64,000 nt of DNA, taken from Ensifer canadensis. GTDB taxonomy: Bacteria > Pseudomonadota > Alphaproteobacteria > Rhizobiales > Rhizobiaceae. Positions within the stretch are counted from its first letter, which is position 1. Each line of letters starts with the position of its first letter. This document shows, piece after piece, positions 24,866-37,500 of the stretch. The DNA lies in NCBI RefSeq assembly GCF_017488845.2, contig NZ_CP083375.1:131835-195834 (forward strand), written 5' to 3'. Below the pieces are notes generated by a model. It was not told the origin of the DNA and ran no database searches. It was given only the letters and a program-made list of their open reading frames with translations. The translations under genes and the position numbers were made by a program.

Positions 24866-27800
24866 ATGGCGACGACATCATTCTTCGGAGAAAATGCTAA
24901 CTCTGTCGACGGCATTCATACATTTACAAACTCAGATGTTTCCGCCTTTGCCAGTATCAGCAGGGACTTCAACCCTCTGCACATGAACCGGAACTATGCC
25001 AGGCGCTCACCGTTTGGAGGGTGTATCGTGCATGGTGCGATTGCGGTTCTGGCCGCTTTGGAAAAGACCGGGATTTCCGAACCCGTGCGTGTCAAAGAGT
25101 TGTCGGTCAATTTCAAGAACCCAATTTTCTGCGACCAGAAATATACTTATCAGCTGGACCAGGACGGTGAAGATAGCTGCATCATCTCCTTGCGGGATGG
25201 TTCGACCGCGCTCATGCAGTTGTGTATTTCCTGGGCGCCGCTGACGGGATCTGCCGAGCTTGAGCTTGCCGAAGTGATGACGCCGCCTGCAAACGGAAGC
25301 GATGAAGCATCGTGCGAAGCCTGCGACTATGTCGAAGATGCGTTGCTTGGGGACATCGAGCTCAGTGGGACCTATTCGCCGAAAGGTCTGCAAGACTATT
25401 ATCCGATCGCATATCGGGTTTTCGGAAGGGCGGTCTTGGAGGTAGTTTCGCTTTGCAGCTTCTTGGTAGGCATGAAGCTCCCCGGAAAAAGAGCGCTTTT
25501 CTCATCCATGCAGCTGACCTTCGAGGCGCGCGGGACTAATGGCGAGTTGGGCTATTCCCATAAGACGCAATTCTACAATCCAGGATATGGATTGCTAGAA
25601 ACCGAGCTGAGCGTGCATGCGGCACACTCCGTCGTCGCGCATGGCCAGCTGAAATCCTTTGTCCGAAAAGAGTTCAATGATAGGCCGGTCGCCGATTATC
25701 TTGCAAAGATACCTGATGGAGAACGGGGGCTCTTGGCCGGCAAGGTCGCGCTTGTCACGGGTAGCGCACGCGGTCTTGGTGCGTCCATGGTCAAGAGCCT
25801 TGCCGCACTTGGCTGCCATGTCTACCTGAACTTCCTGAGCAGTGAAGCGCAGGCGCGGGCAATCGCAGACGACCTCGAAGATAATGGCTTGGCGGTAACC
25901 TTGTACCGGGGAGATGCCAGCGATAGTGATTGGTGTGATGGTCTGAGGACCGAGCTGCTGGAGAAACACGGGCGACTGGACATTCTCGTTTGCAATGCCT
26001 GCCAGCCACCCCTGCGCATGGAAGAGGAGGAGTCCACCGCCTCCCGTCGAGCCGAATATATCGCCCATAACCGTCAAATGGTCGAGGCTCCGATCACCAC
26101 GTTCTCCGATCTGCTTGAGCAAAGCGGCGGCGTGTGCGCCGCCATCTCATCGACCATGGTCGAGACCAAGCCCAAGGGTTTTTCTCATTATGTCGAGCTG
26201 AAGCAGCAGGTCGAGGCAGTGCTTGCGAAGCTTGCCGAGGAACATCCGTCCATCAGAACCCTCATTGCCAGGCCTGCAAACCTTCTCACGGAAATGAGCA
26301 ACACTCCCGCCCGGATCTTCAATGCCATTTCTCCCGACGATGTTGCCATGCAGGTTGTCAATGCACTGGTGACGACGACGGATCATACGAAGCTGATAAC
26401 GGAGTTTGGCACGGGCAAAGCCAAGAGCAATGCGTCGGCTATAATGTTGACCGGAAGCTTTACCTTGGATCCCCTTATCGAAGAATTCAAGGAGTGGCTG
26501 GACTTCTTGCCTCGTGACTACGTGGTTCAGCAGACCGGCTACAGCCAGATCATGCCTGATCTGCTTAACCCCGCCAGCCTGCTGAATACGGATTCTGGCA
26601 CCGTCAATATCGTTTTCCTGCGTATCGGCGATTGGGTCCATGAGCGCAAAGACTACTGGGGTCCGGCTGGCCTTAATCTCTCCAAAGGAGAAGATTTCAT
26701 CCGGCAAGTCGCAGAGGAATTTGCGACCGCGCTCGGTGAGTTTTGCCGGCGAAGCCGCGCCTGGCAATTGCTGGTGGTTTGCCCGGAGCCCGGCCTCGAT
26801 CCGGAGGATCGTCGCGGCGCCGCCCTTATCGAGGAAATACAGGCGCAGCTGCTGACGCTCGATAAGGATACTCCAAATCTGACCACGGTGATCGCTCGCG
26901 ACCATCATGCCGTCTATGACATCGACAGCCATCTGATCGGCGACGCATCGCGGGATCGGATCGCGCATATTCCCTTTGTTCAGGACTATTATCGGTTCCT
27001 GGCGTTGCTCTGCGTCAGGACGCTGAATGCGAAGATGCAGAAACCTTACAAAGTCGTCGTTCTCGACTGCGACAATACCCTGTGGAAGGGGGTTTGCGGT
27101 GAGGAGGACGACGTCAATAATCTGACTATCGATCACGAATTTTCGGAATTCCAGCGGTCGATGAAAGGCTTGCTGGAGAAAGGCTACATCCTTTGCCTGT
27201 GCAGCAAGAACAGAGAGGAGGATGTTTGGAAGGTATTCGACCAGCATCCGGGCATGGTGCTGACACGGGAAGACATTGCTGCTTCGAAGATCAACTGGCA
27301 GCCGAAGTCGGAAAACATCCAGGCATTGGCAGACGAGCTCAATCTTGGCCTGAACAGTTTTGTGTTTTTTGATGACAACCCGATGGAGTGCGCGGAAGTG
27401 CGCGCCGGCTGCCCGGACGTTGTCACGATCTGCCTAACCGAGAGCAATCTTCGCTTTTCCCGCTGGGCGCGGTTGTTGTGGGCGTTCGATCATCTGACCC
27501 ATACAAGCGAGGATAGCTCACGAACGCAGATGTACAGGGAGCAGTCCCAGCGTGAGCAATTCAAGAAATCGGTGGTATCGTTCAGGGAGTTCCTGGAGGG
27601 GCTGGGTCTAGAGGTAGCGATCAACCCGCTGACGGCCGATTTAGTGGACCGGGCGTCACAAATGACGTTGCGCACCAATCAGTTCAACAACACGACGATC
27701 CGCAGGGATCAATCCGAAATTGCCTCTCTTCCAGAGAGCGAGGGGCTGCGTCCGCTGGTCATCCAGGTCACCGATCGATTCGGCGATTACGGAACCGTGG

Positions 27801-28540
27801 GGCTCGTGACATACCGGTTCGAAGAGAATTGTCTTTTCGTCGAGTCCTTCCTTTTGAGTTGCCGCGTGCTTGGGCGTGCCGTCGAGGATCGGATACTTCA
27901 ACGCCTCCTGGCGATTGCCGAAGACGCGCGGCTGGATGAGCTTCACATCGGCTTCGTTCCCTCCAAGAAGAACACGCCCTTTCTGCAATTCCTGGACAAG
28001 CTCTCGCCTGAGAAAACCCTACCCGGCAATGGCGCATCGGACGGGATAAGCCGTTATGTCTACGACCGGCGCTCACTCCAGCTGCTGCTCGACAATCAGG
28101 TCTATCTGGAACAGAAGACGGTCGCCAAGGAGGCACCGAAGGCGCCGTTCGTGCTTGCGACGGATGATGTGCAATTCGACGTGGACTATGTAAGGATCGC
28201 CGAACGATCGAGCGTTGCCTTCGGCGATCTTGAAGACTCTTCGAGGAAAATGCCGGCAGCGAAGGCCGCAGGGCGAGAGCGAAGTGCCAATGCGCGGAAC
28301 GGCAACTACCAAGGCCGCCCGACAGAGCTTGTGCTGATGATCAAGACCTTGTTCGCCAAAGCCTTGGCGATCAGTCCCGACCAGATTTCCGAGCATGAAG
28401 AGCTTGAGAAATATGGTCTGGAGTCGATCGATATCGTCAATATTACTGTCGCGATCAGCAAGGTCGTCCCCAGCCTGTCTCCCACCTTCTTGTTTGAACA
28501 TCGCACTCTGCACAGCATCGTGCAGAGCCTGCAACGGGAC
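24866..28540 (+). other. Loading region: hotdog-SDR-FkbH-ACP
   Basis: Residues 1-270 are a double hotdog fold with the MaoC hydratase motif RDFNPLHMN...GGCIVHG. Residues about 288-525 are an SDR with TGSARGLG, Ser (ISSTM) and Y..xK (HYVELK). Residues about 575-1065 are an FkbH-type HAD domain with VVLDCDNTLWKG, which loads and dephosphorylates 1,3-bisphosphoglycerate. The ACP has its phosphopantetheine Ser at residue 1187 (GLESID). I infer that the hotdog and SDR convert glyceryl-ACP by dehydration and reduction to lactyl-ACP. Confidence 0.8.
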
Positions 28541-31500
28541 TACGGTCTCGCCGTGCCCTCGGGTCTGCCGGTTGACGCCCTGGTGTCCGAAGCGCCGGAT
28601 TTGCAACGGAACATCACCGCGCAGCCCTCGACATCGAGAGATGATGTTGCGGTACGTGAAGACATTGCGATTATCGGTCTGCACGGAAACTATCCCGGCG
28701 CCGAGAGCATGGATGATCTGTGGCGGATATTGCGAGCGGGAGAGTGCCGGATCGCTCCCCTGCCGGAGGCTCGGCGACAACTGATGGAACGATCCTTCCC
28801 GGGGATTTCCGCGTCGTTGCGCGGGAGCATGGACCGCGCGGGCTACATTGACGATATCGACCGGTTTGACGCGGAAATTTTCGGCATAACTCCGAAAGAA
28901 GCAGAGCTGATGGACCCACAGCAGCGTCTGTTCCTGCAAGTAGTGTGGGGGCTGTGCGAGGATGCCGGCTATACAAAGCAGACGTTGGATAGGTCGACGG
29001 GCGTGTTCGTCGGTGTGCTCTCCAACGACTACGCCATGTATGCCAACCTGCATGCGCTACAGCATGCCGAACAATATCGTCATACCGACTACTATCAGAT
29101 CGCCAATCGCGTTTCCTATCACTTCGACCTGCACGGGCCGAGTATTGCGGTCGATGCCGCCTGTGCGTCTTCAGGCACCGCGTTTCACCTCGCTTGCCAG
29201 GCAATCCGTGCGGGCAATTGCAGCGCTGCAATTGTTGGCGGCGTGAACCTCATCCTGCATCCGAGCCGCCTGATACAGTACACGCAGACGGGGATGCTCT
29301 CGAACAACGGGCGCTGCCAGCCATTCGGGCAAGGGGCTGATGGCACTTTGCTGGGCGAGGGCGTAGGCGCCGTTTTGCTGAAACCGCTGTCGCAGGCGCG
29401 GCTGGACGGGGACAATATCTATGCCGTCATCAAGTCGTCATGGGTCAATAGCGGCGGCAAGACCAACGGCTTCACGGTCCCCAACCCCATTGCACAAGCC
29501 GAGCTAATCCAGCAGGCGCTGCGAGAGGCGGTTTTGCCCATCCAAAGCATTGCCTATGTCGAAGCGCATGGCACCGGAACTTCCTTGGGCGATCCCATCG
29601 AGGTCAGTGCGCTCAGTCGTGCCTTCCACAGTCTGGGCGATGGCGGCCATCGAAAGATCGGTTCGATCAAGGCAAACATCGGCCATACGGAATCCAATGC
29701 CTTCATCGCGGGTCTGAGCAAGATATTGCTGCAGTTCAAGCACAGGCAATGGGCGCCGACGCTGACCTCTGACGAGGCCAACAAGGCAATAAATTTTTCC
29801 ACCGCGGGATTTGAAGTCCAGCGTGTGCTCAGCGATTGGGACGTCCAACCTGCCGGTGCCGGGTCACCGGAAGTCTCGCCCCCTATTGCCGCCTGTATCA
29901 GCAATTTCGGTGCGGGTGGATCCAATGTGCATGTGGTCTTACAAGAGTACCGCCAGGAAAAAGTCGCCGATCGGGATGACGGGAGCATCGCACGCTACCT
30001 GGTGCCACTTTCTGCCAACAAGCAGGAACAATTGCCTTTGATGTGCCGACGCTTGCACGACCTTCTGAAGGGGAGCGATCTTACTGCCACGGACATTGCC
30101 TCGGTTGCCTACACGTTGCAAATCGGCCGCCAGCCCATGGACCATCGGGTGATCTTCGTCGTCAGCGACATGGACGAGCTGCTGAAGGCGCTGGAGGAAT
30201 TCAGTTCCGGTGTTAGCGAAAGTCCTGCCTGGCTCAGCGCCAGGACTGCCGCTCGAGATGCATTGGGCAGCTACCTCGACCAGCAGGGGGATATGCAGGA
30301 GCTGCTGAAGAAATGGGTGGGCGAGCAGGATTACCACCGCATCGCCCGCTTGTGGCTGCATGGTTTCAGCATGCCTTGGGCGGAATTGTACACAAACGCT
30401 CCTCCGTCCAAAATCAGCCTGCCGACCTATCCGTTCAGGGGGCGGTCGCACTGGCTTGAGCACGCCTATATTCCGCGGCAGGCTGGTTTCGTGCAGTCGC
30501 CGATGGCTGCCATCACTCAATTCAGTGAAGAAGAAAATCCCGTAAATGATGCGGCGAATTTCTTCGAGCCGGTCTGGATCGAGACGGATATCGCCAAGTC
30601 TTCCTCAATGCCTTCTCTCTTCGAGGATCGCCGCATTGTTTTCTGTGGTCTTGATCACGAACAGCGGGCCAAGCTGGAAGGCGAGTTGAGAAACTCCGAG
30701 GTGACCCACTGCTTTCTGCCTCACATAGGGGAGGGTGCCTTTGCAGATGGTGCGGTTGCCCTGTTCACCTACATACAGGATCTCCTGAAGAGTGGTCTGC
30801 GCAAGAGCACGTTGTTACAGGTGGCGGCGGTATCCGGTGATCAGCATGAGTCCTGGACAGGTCTCGCAGCTCTGCTGAAGACGGCGACGCAAGAGAGCCC
30901 GCTGCTGTCCGGCCAATTTGTCGAGCTAAACGCTGAGCAAGAGGCAAAGAATTGGCTCACTTTGCTTCAGGACGAAATGCAGCATGGGAAAGACGTGATC
31001 GTACGTTACCGCTCTCGACGGCAGGTGCGGACCTGGCGGACTTTACCCCTGGCGCCGCAGCCACTTCCTCTTTCCAATGTTGAGAAACCCGGTGGGCCAC
31101 GAAACTATCTGATTACCGGTGGTTCGGGAGCCCTGGCCCTGGTCTGCGCCCAGTGGGTTGGCATGATCGATGACAGCGCGACGATATTCCTGCTTGCGCG
31201 CAGCGATTATTCGAGCATCGCGGGCTCAGCGCGCGGTCAGGAAATTGAAAGCCTCAGGAAGCAGGGGCTACGGATCGAATATCGTCAGGTTGACGTTTCC
31301 AACGGGCCGGCTCTAGCCAATTGTGTCGATGATATCCGTATCGTGCATGGCGACATAAGTGGTGTGATTCACTGCGCCGGGGTCATTCGGGATGCTTATC
31401 TCTTGCGCAAATCCCCAATCGAGTTTCGGGAGGTTCTGTCGGCCAAGGTAGCGGGAACGGTCAATCTCGACCGCGCCACCCGGGACCAACCTCTGGACTT

Positions 31501-34500
31501 CTTTGTCCTCTTTTCCTCGATCAGCGCGGTACTGGGCAATCCGGGCCAAGGGGATTATTCGGTGGCGAACGCGTTTATGGACGAGTTCGCCCATTATCGA
31601 AACCGGCTGTCGCTCGACCAAAAACGTTTGGGGCGTAGCGTATCGATCAACTGGCCGTTGTGGAGCGAAGGTGGGATGGCGCTGGATCCTGAACTTGCGG
31701 GCATGCTGGAGCAACAGCACGGCCTTGCCTCCATCTCGAATGAACAGGGCAGGCAGATGCTGCATGGCATTCTCGCCTCGGCGAAACCTCAAGTGTTCGT
31801 GGGTACGGGCGATTACGCCGCAGCCGCCAATACGCTGCGTGCGTCCGAATGGCTTCACCCCGAACGAGGCGGCGGTGAGGCACTATTGCCTGAAACGGAA
31901 CCCTCACGCGAGCTATGCGGTGTAGGTGAGGAAGGGCCAAGCGCCCAGGACCTCTATCCTTATTTGAAGCAGATGCTCAGCGACGTGACCAAACTGGATG
32001 TCGCCGACATCGATGAGCATAAGGCCCTACAGGATTTCGGTTTGGATTCCGTCATGATTGCCAAGTTGAACAAGGCTCTGGCCGAAGACTTCCAACAACT
32101 GCCACGGACGCTATTTTACGAATATTCGACGTTGGAGGCGCTGGCTGGCTATCTGGTTGGACAAGGTCTCCGACAGAAGGCTCCCACGGAAAAGCTTGTG
32201 TCGGTCAATCGGATGCCGGCTAGGTTAAAAAAGGACACGGTGGATCATGTCGGCCTAGCTGACAGGCCGATTTCCGCAAGCGGGTATCGCTTGTCGGCGC
32301 TCAGGTCTCGGTCCGGTGAAGCCGTATCTGAAACGTTGGTGGATGGAGCGGGACGCCGTCAACAGCCGATTGCGATTGTCGGCATGGCCGGACGTTATCC
32401 GAATGCCGGGACACTGGACGCCTTCTGGCAACAAATTCATGCCGGAGCTAGCCAGATTAGCGAGATCCCCGCTTGGCGTTGGTACGGTGAAACCGCCTCC
32501 GGGGATGGAAATATCCACGCAAGCTTGCAAGGGAAGAAAGGGGCTTTCCTGGAAGGGTTTGCTCAGTTCGATCCGTCATTTTTCCAGATTGCGCCCATAG
32601 ACGCCTATTCCATCGACCCTCAGGAACGACTGGTTCTTATGACGTGCTGGGAGGCGCTCGAAAATAGCGGTTACACCCGCCAGCGCCTGAAGGAGCAGCA
32701 CGGCCAGAGAGTTGCGGTATGCGTGGGGGCGACCAAAAGCGGCTTCAATTACGTCTCATCTGAAGGGAGCGTTAGCGGTCAGGTCAATTCGACCTCGTTT
32801 TCCGGTATGGCCAATCGTGTGTCGTATTTCCTTGATGTCAAAGGCCCCAGTATTGCGTTTGATACGATGTGCACCTCGTCTATCACGGCGATCCACCACG
32901 CTTGCCAATATCTGCAGCATGGGGATTGCGAGTTGGCGATTGCCGCGGCCGTCAATCTCTATCTCCATCCCAATGATTACTTGGCCTTGCAGAAACTCGG
33001 GATGCTGAGTGACGAGGCACGGGTGCATTGTTTCGCCGCCGAAGGAACCGGTTTTATCCCGGGCGAAGGAGCAGGCGCGATCATTCTGAAACGGTTGGAT
33101 GCGGCCATTGCCGATGGCGACAGAATAGAAGGGATAATTTCCGCCACCGCGCTAAGCCATAGCGGGCGGACACACGGCTATACGGCGCCTAGCCTTGCTC
33201 AGCAGGAGCAACTGATCCGCGATGTTATCGAAAAGTCGGGCAATGATGTCGACGACATCTCATATGTCGAGTCTGCCGCCAACGGCTCGAGCATGGGTGA
33301 TGCGATCGAGTGGGGTGCACTGAAAAACGTCTTTCGCTCCCGTCAGACACCTTGTTTGATCGGCAGCGTCAAGCCAAACACCGGTCACCTTGAGGCCGCC
33401 GCCGGCATGGCGCAGTTGAGCAAAGTCGTGGCCCAGATGAAGCATCAGGCCTTGGCGCCGACCCTGATCGATGAGAGGCGCCTGGATCACGATCTATTGG
33501 CCGATAGCGGCCTGCAATTAGTCACCGACGGCCGTCCCTGGTCGGGTTTCGACGGTTCGCATAAGTGCCTTGTTACCGCTGCCGGCGCTGGCGGTACGTA
33601 TGCCGCCATGGTGGTGGAGCAAGCGCCAAGCGACGCAGATTGCGGAAAGGCAGCGCGCGAACCGCTCGTCGCCATCACGCTCTCGGCCCGCACAGTGGAT
33701 GCACTGAAACGTATCGCCGGGAATTTGTCCGATCACCTGGCAGCCCATCCAGAATATGAAATTGAAGACATCGCCTACACCCTGCATGTCGGGCGCGAGG
33801 CGATGAAGATCCGTACCGGTTTCGTGGTCGCCAGCCGGCAGGAACTTATGCGCAAGCTCAGTGCCATTGCTTTGGCCCGTTCGGGAGATGTGGCGAGCAT
33901 GTTTATCGTCGGCGGCGAAGTGGGCGGTTTCGCTAGTCCCGGTGAGGTGGGCTTTTCGCAAGAGCGTTCGGGTCTTGAGGCGGTTGTTCGAGAATGGGTG
34001 AAAGGCGGAGCCGTCAACTGGCTCGATGTTTACCCAAACAGGGGGCCGGACGGGCACCCCAGGCTGCTGGCGTTGCCGGCCTATTCTTTCGATTCCCGGG
34101 AGTATTGGCGGTCCGTGGCGCCCGCGCAGGAAAAACTCCGTCAAACTTCGCGCCATCCGGATGCGACTGCAGTCGCTTCCGTCGGCATCGTGCCCGAAGC
34201 TGAGGCTATTTCCATGGACATGTATGAACAAGGCTCCCGTGAACCACATGCATCGGGGGCAAGCGAACAGACGTCGGGTCTCGTTACGCGGTCAACGATT
34301 GACCGTCAGGTCAAGAATGCCGTCAGGGAACTGCTGCATTTCCAGAAAACGGACGAGATCGACGACAACGCCACATTCTTCGAGTTGGGCATAGATTCCA
34401 TTCGCATGGTGGGTTTTGTGGACGACATGGCAAAGGCGCTTGCTCTCAGCCTGGAAGAAACCGTGTTGTTCGACCATCCGACTGTGATGCAGTTCTGCCA

Positions 34501-37500
34501 GCACATATTTCGGCTGTTGAGTGGCCATGCCGTTGCCGCCACAGATCCCGGCGAAACGGATCGACTCGCGAGTGCGGCGGTCCAACCAGCATCTGCTCGG
34601 AATGGAGGGCTGAAAGATTCTATCAGTCATGAAATACTTACGGATGTCATTCGGCGGCTGAAGGATGCGGTAAAGGAGATCCTGCACTATCCCGCTTCGG
34701 AGATCCTCGACGACGACGTTACGTTCTTCGAACTGGGCGTGGACTCGATTCGCATGGTGAGCTTCATCGATCAGCTCTCGGAAAAGCTGGCGCTGGAGCT
34801 GGAAGAGACGGTGCTCTTCGACCACCCCTCGATTATCGGTCTTGCCAAGCACATGGTCGAGCGTCTTGACATTGGTGGAACGGGGGATGCCGGCAATACG
34901 GCAGACATGGAACTGTCGGATAGCTTGCAGTCATCTCCACTCAGCAGTGCCGAGTTGCAGGAAAATGTGCTGCGCTACGGGCGGGGAGCTTACGAGGAAA
35001 TCGTACCGCTTCAGTGCGAGGGTGATGGCCCGATCCTGTTTTGCCTCCACCCCGCCTCTGGCGATGTCGCAATGTTCAGCAAGCTGGTGACCGGCGTGGG
35101 AACCAATTGTCGGATCATCGGGATCAAGGCGCGAGGCTTCCTAACAAAGAAGCCGGCTTGTGCCGATGCGGAAGAGATGGCGCGGTACTATGCTGAACTC
35201 ATCCAGGCGGTGGACCCTGTCGGTCCCTATCATCTGATGGGGGCTTCGATGGGAGGCGTCGCTGCCTACGCGGTAGCAAGAGTGCTCCAGCAAGCCGGCA
35301 GGCATGTGAAGTCGATTTTTATGCTCGAAACACCCCTCATAACGCGAGAGAGGGATCAGGATATCTTCTCGCTGGACGAGGTACAGAATTGGCTGACAAA
35401 TGCCAATTTCCTGATGATCGCCATGCTGCATCTCGATCCGGCCTTTCGGCAACGCAAAAAGGCGGGTGCGATCAAATGGCCAGATCTGGTCATCACCGCA
35501 TCCGAATTGACGACAGCCGATGGCGTGGAGATCAGCACCGACACGATCGAAGATCGTCTCGTGGAACGGATCGTCCATCGAGGAGTTCGGCAATCACCGG
35601 ATATCTTGCGCCTGCGTCTGCGCTCTATGTCGGAAACACACCGGAATAACCTGCGTTGCATGCGGGAATATCGCTGGCAGCCTCTGCCTCGGCCTAGCGA
35701 GATAGAGATATTGATGTTCCGAACCGAATCCGCCAAGGCCACGTCCGACGAGGTCTATAATCCCAACTATCTTCATAAGCTGCAACGGGACCTCGGTTCG
35801 ATGCTCCCATTGCTGGACACCTGGACGGAGAAAATGCCCCAGGTAAAAACCGTGATCGCGGACGGTAAGGATCATTTCGACCTGTGTAATCACAGCATCG
35901 GCAGTCAGCAAGTCATCGGCCCGATATTGGCCTCTATGAATCGCGAAGCCACGTTGGAGCGAGATGTGGAAACGACACCGCCTCCCCAGGGTTCGCAGGT
36001 GTGGATTGGTTCCGGCAGTGCGGCGCTTGCGCCGGCAATCTCCCCTGCCGGATCTCCCTTGACCGTCGTTCCGCGCGATGGTTTCAAGGTCGCCGTCATT
36101 GGCATGTCGGCGCGGTTCCCCGGCGCGGAAAACGTGGAAGCATTCTGGCGGGAATTGTCAGCCGGAAAGAGCCTGCTGCAACCTTATCCCGCTGACCGTT
36201 TCGCTTCATCGGAGCTGGAGGACGAGGCGCTTGAACATGGCTGCCTGTTCGAACGCATCGACGGTTTCGACCACGCGTTCTTCAACATAAGCCCAAACGA
36301 AGCGCAAATGATGGAGCCCAGCGAGCGGCTGTTCCTGCAGGAAGCCTGGCGCGCGGTGGAGGATGCAGGCCTGGTGCCGGATAGGCTTGCGGGTTCCCAT
36401 TGGGGCGTGTTTGCCGGCAGCGGCGGCGACTACAATCTGCATGTGCAAAACATTCTTGGCATAGCGCCGCATGTGTCGCAGTCGACGCTTCCCGGGCGTG
36501 TTGCCTACCACCTCAACCTGAACGGCCCAACAGTTTCCATAGACGCCGGCTGCGCCTCTTCGTTGATGGCGGTCAAGCATGCCTGCGACAGCCTGAAGCT
36601 CGGCCAGTGCAATGTTGCGATCGCTGGTGGTGCGATGGTGTATTCCACTCGGAACCTGATCTCCACCAGCCACTATTATCGGTTGTTAAGCAGGGAAAGT
36701 CAGGTCAACGGTCTCGGCGCCGAGGCGCGGGGCATGTTGCCCGGGGAGGCCGTGGCCACCGTCGTTCTCAAGCCTCTGGAGGAGGCAATACGAGACGGCG
36801 ATCGAATATATGCCGTCATTGATGCCTGGGGCAGCAATCATAATGGCCGGACGCAGGGTATCGCGGCACCCAGCGGGGCGGCGCAGGCCGAGTTGCTGTC
36901 GTCGACCTACCGGCAATTCGGCATAGACATCAATTCCCTGGATTTCTTCGAGGCCAATGCCAGTGGATCACCGCTGGGCGACAAGGTCGAGTTGCAGGGC
37001 TTGAACAAAGTCTTCGATCAGCGCCCGGAGCGGAGCATTGCACTGGGCACTGTCGAGAACAATGTAGGACACTCCTTTGCCGCATCCGGCATGGCCCATC
37101 TGCTGAAAGCCATCCTAGCACTGCATCATGAAGTCATCCCCGCAACTCCGAATATCGACCCCAACAACTCGGTCTTGGGGAAGGAGCCGGGACCCTTCTA
37201 CATAAATAGCCAGGCACAGCCTTGGCCGCGGCGACCCGAAGCGCGCCGAGCCGGGGTAAGCTCCTATAGTGCCACCGGCATTAATACCCATCTCGTGATC
37301 TCGGACTGGTTACCACCAACGTCTCCTGCGATTGAGGAGGGATCGGCGGGACCAGTACTCATGGCGATTTCGGCGCATACGTCTGATGCTCTGCACCAGC
37401 GCTGCCGCGATCTTCTCGAGCACTTGACCGGCAACGCTAACAAACCGCTCTCCCTCAGGCAGTTGTCGGCCAACCTGCTCTCGCGGCGCCACCATCAGCG

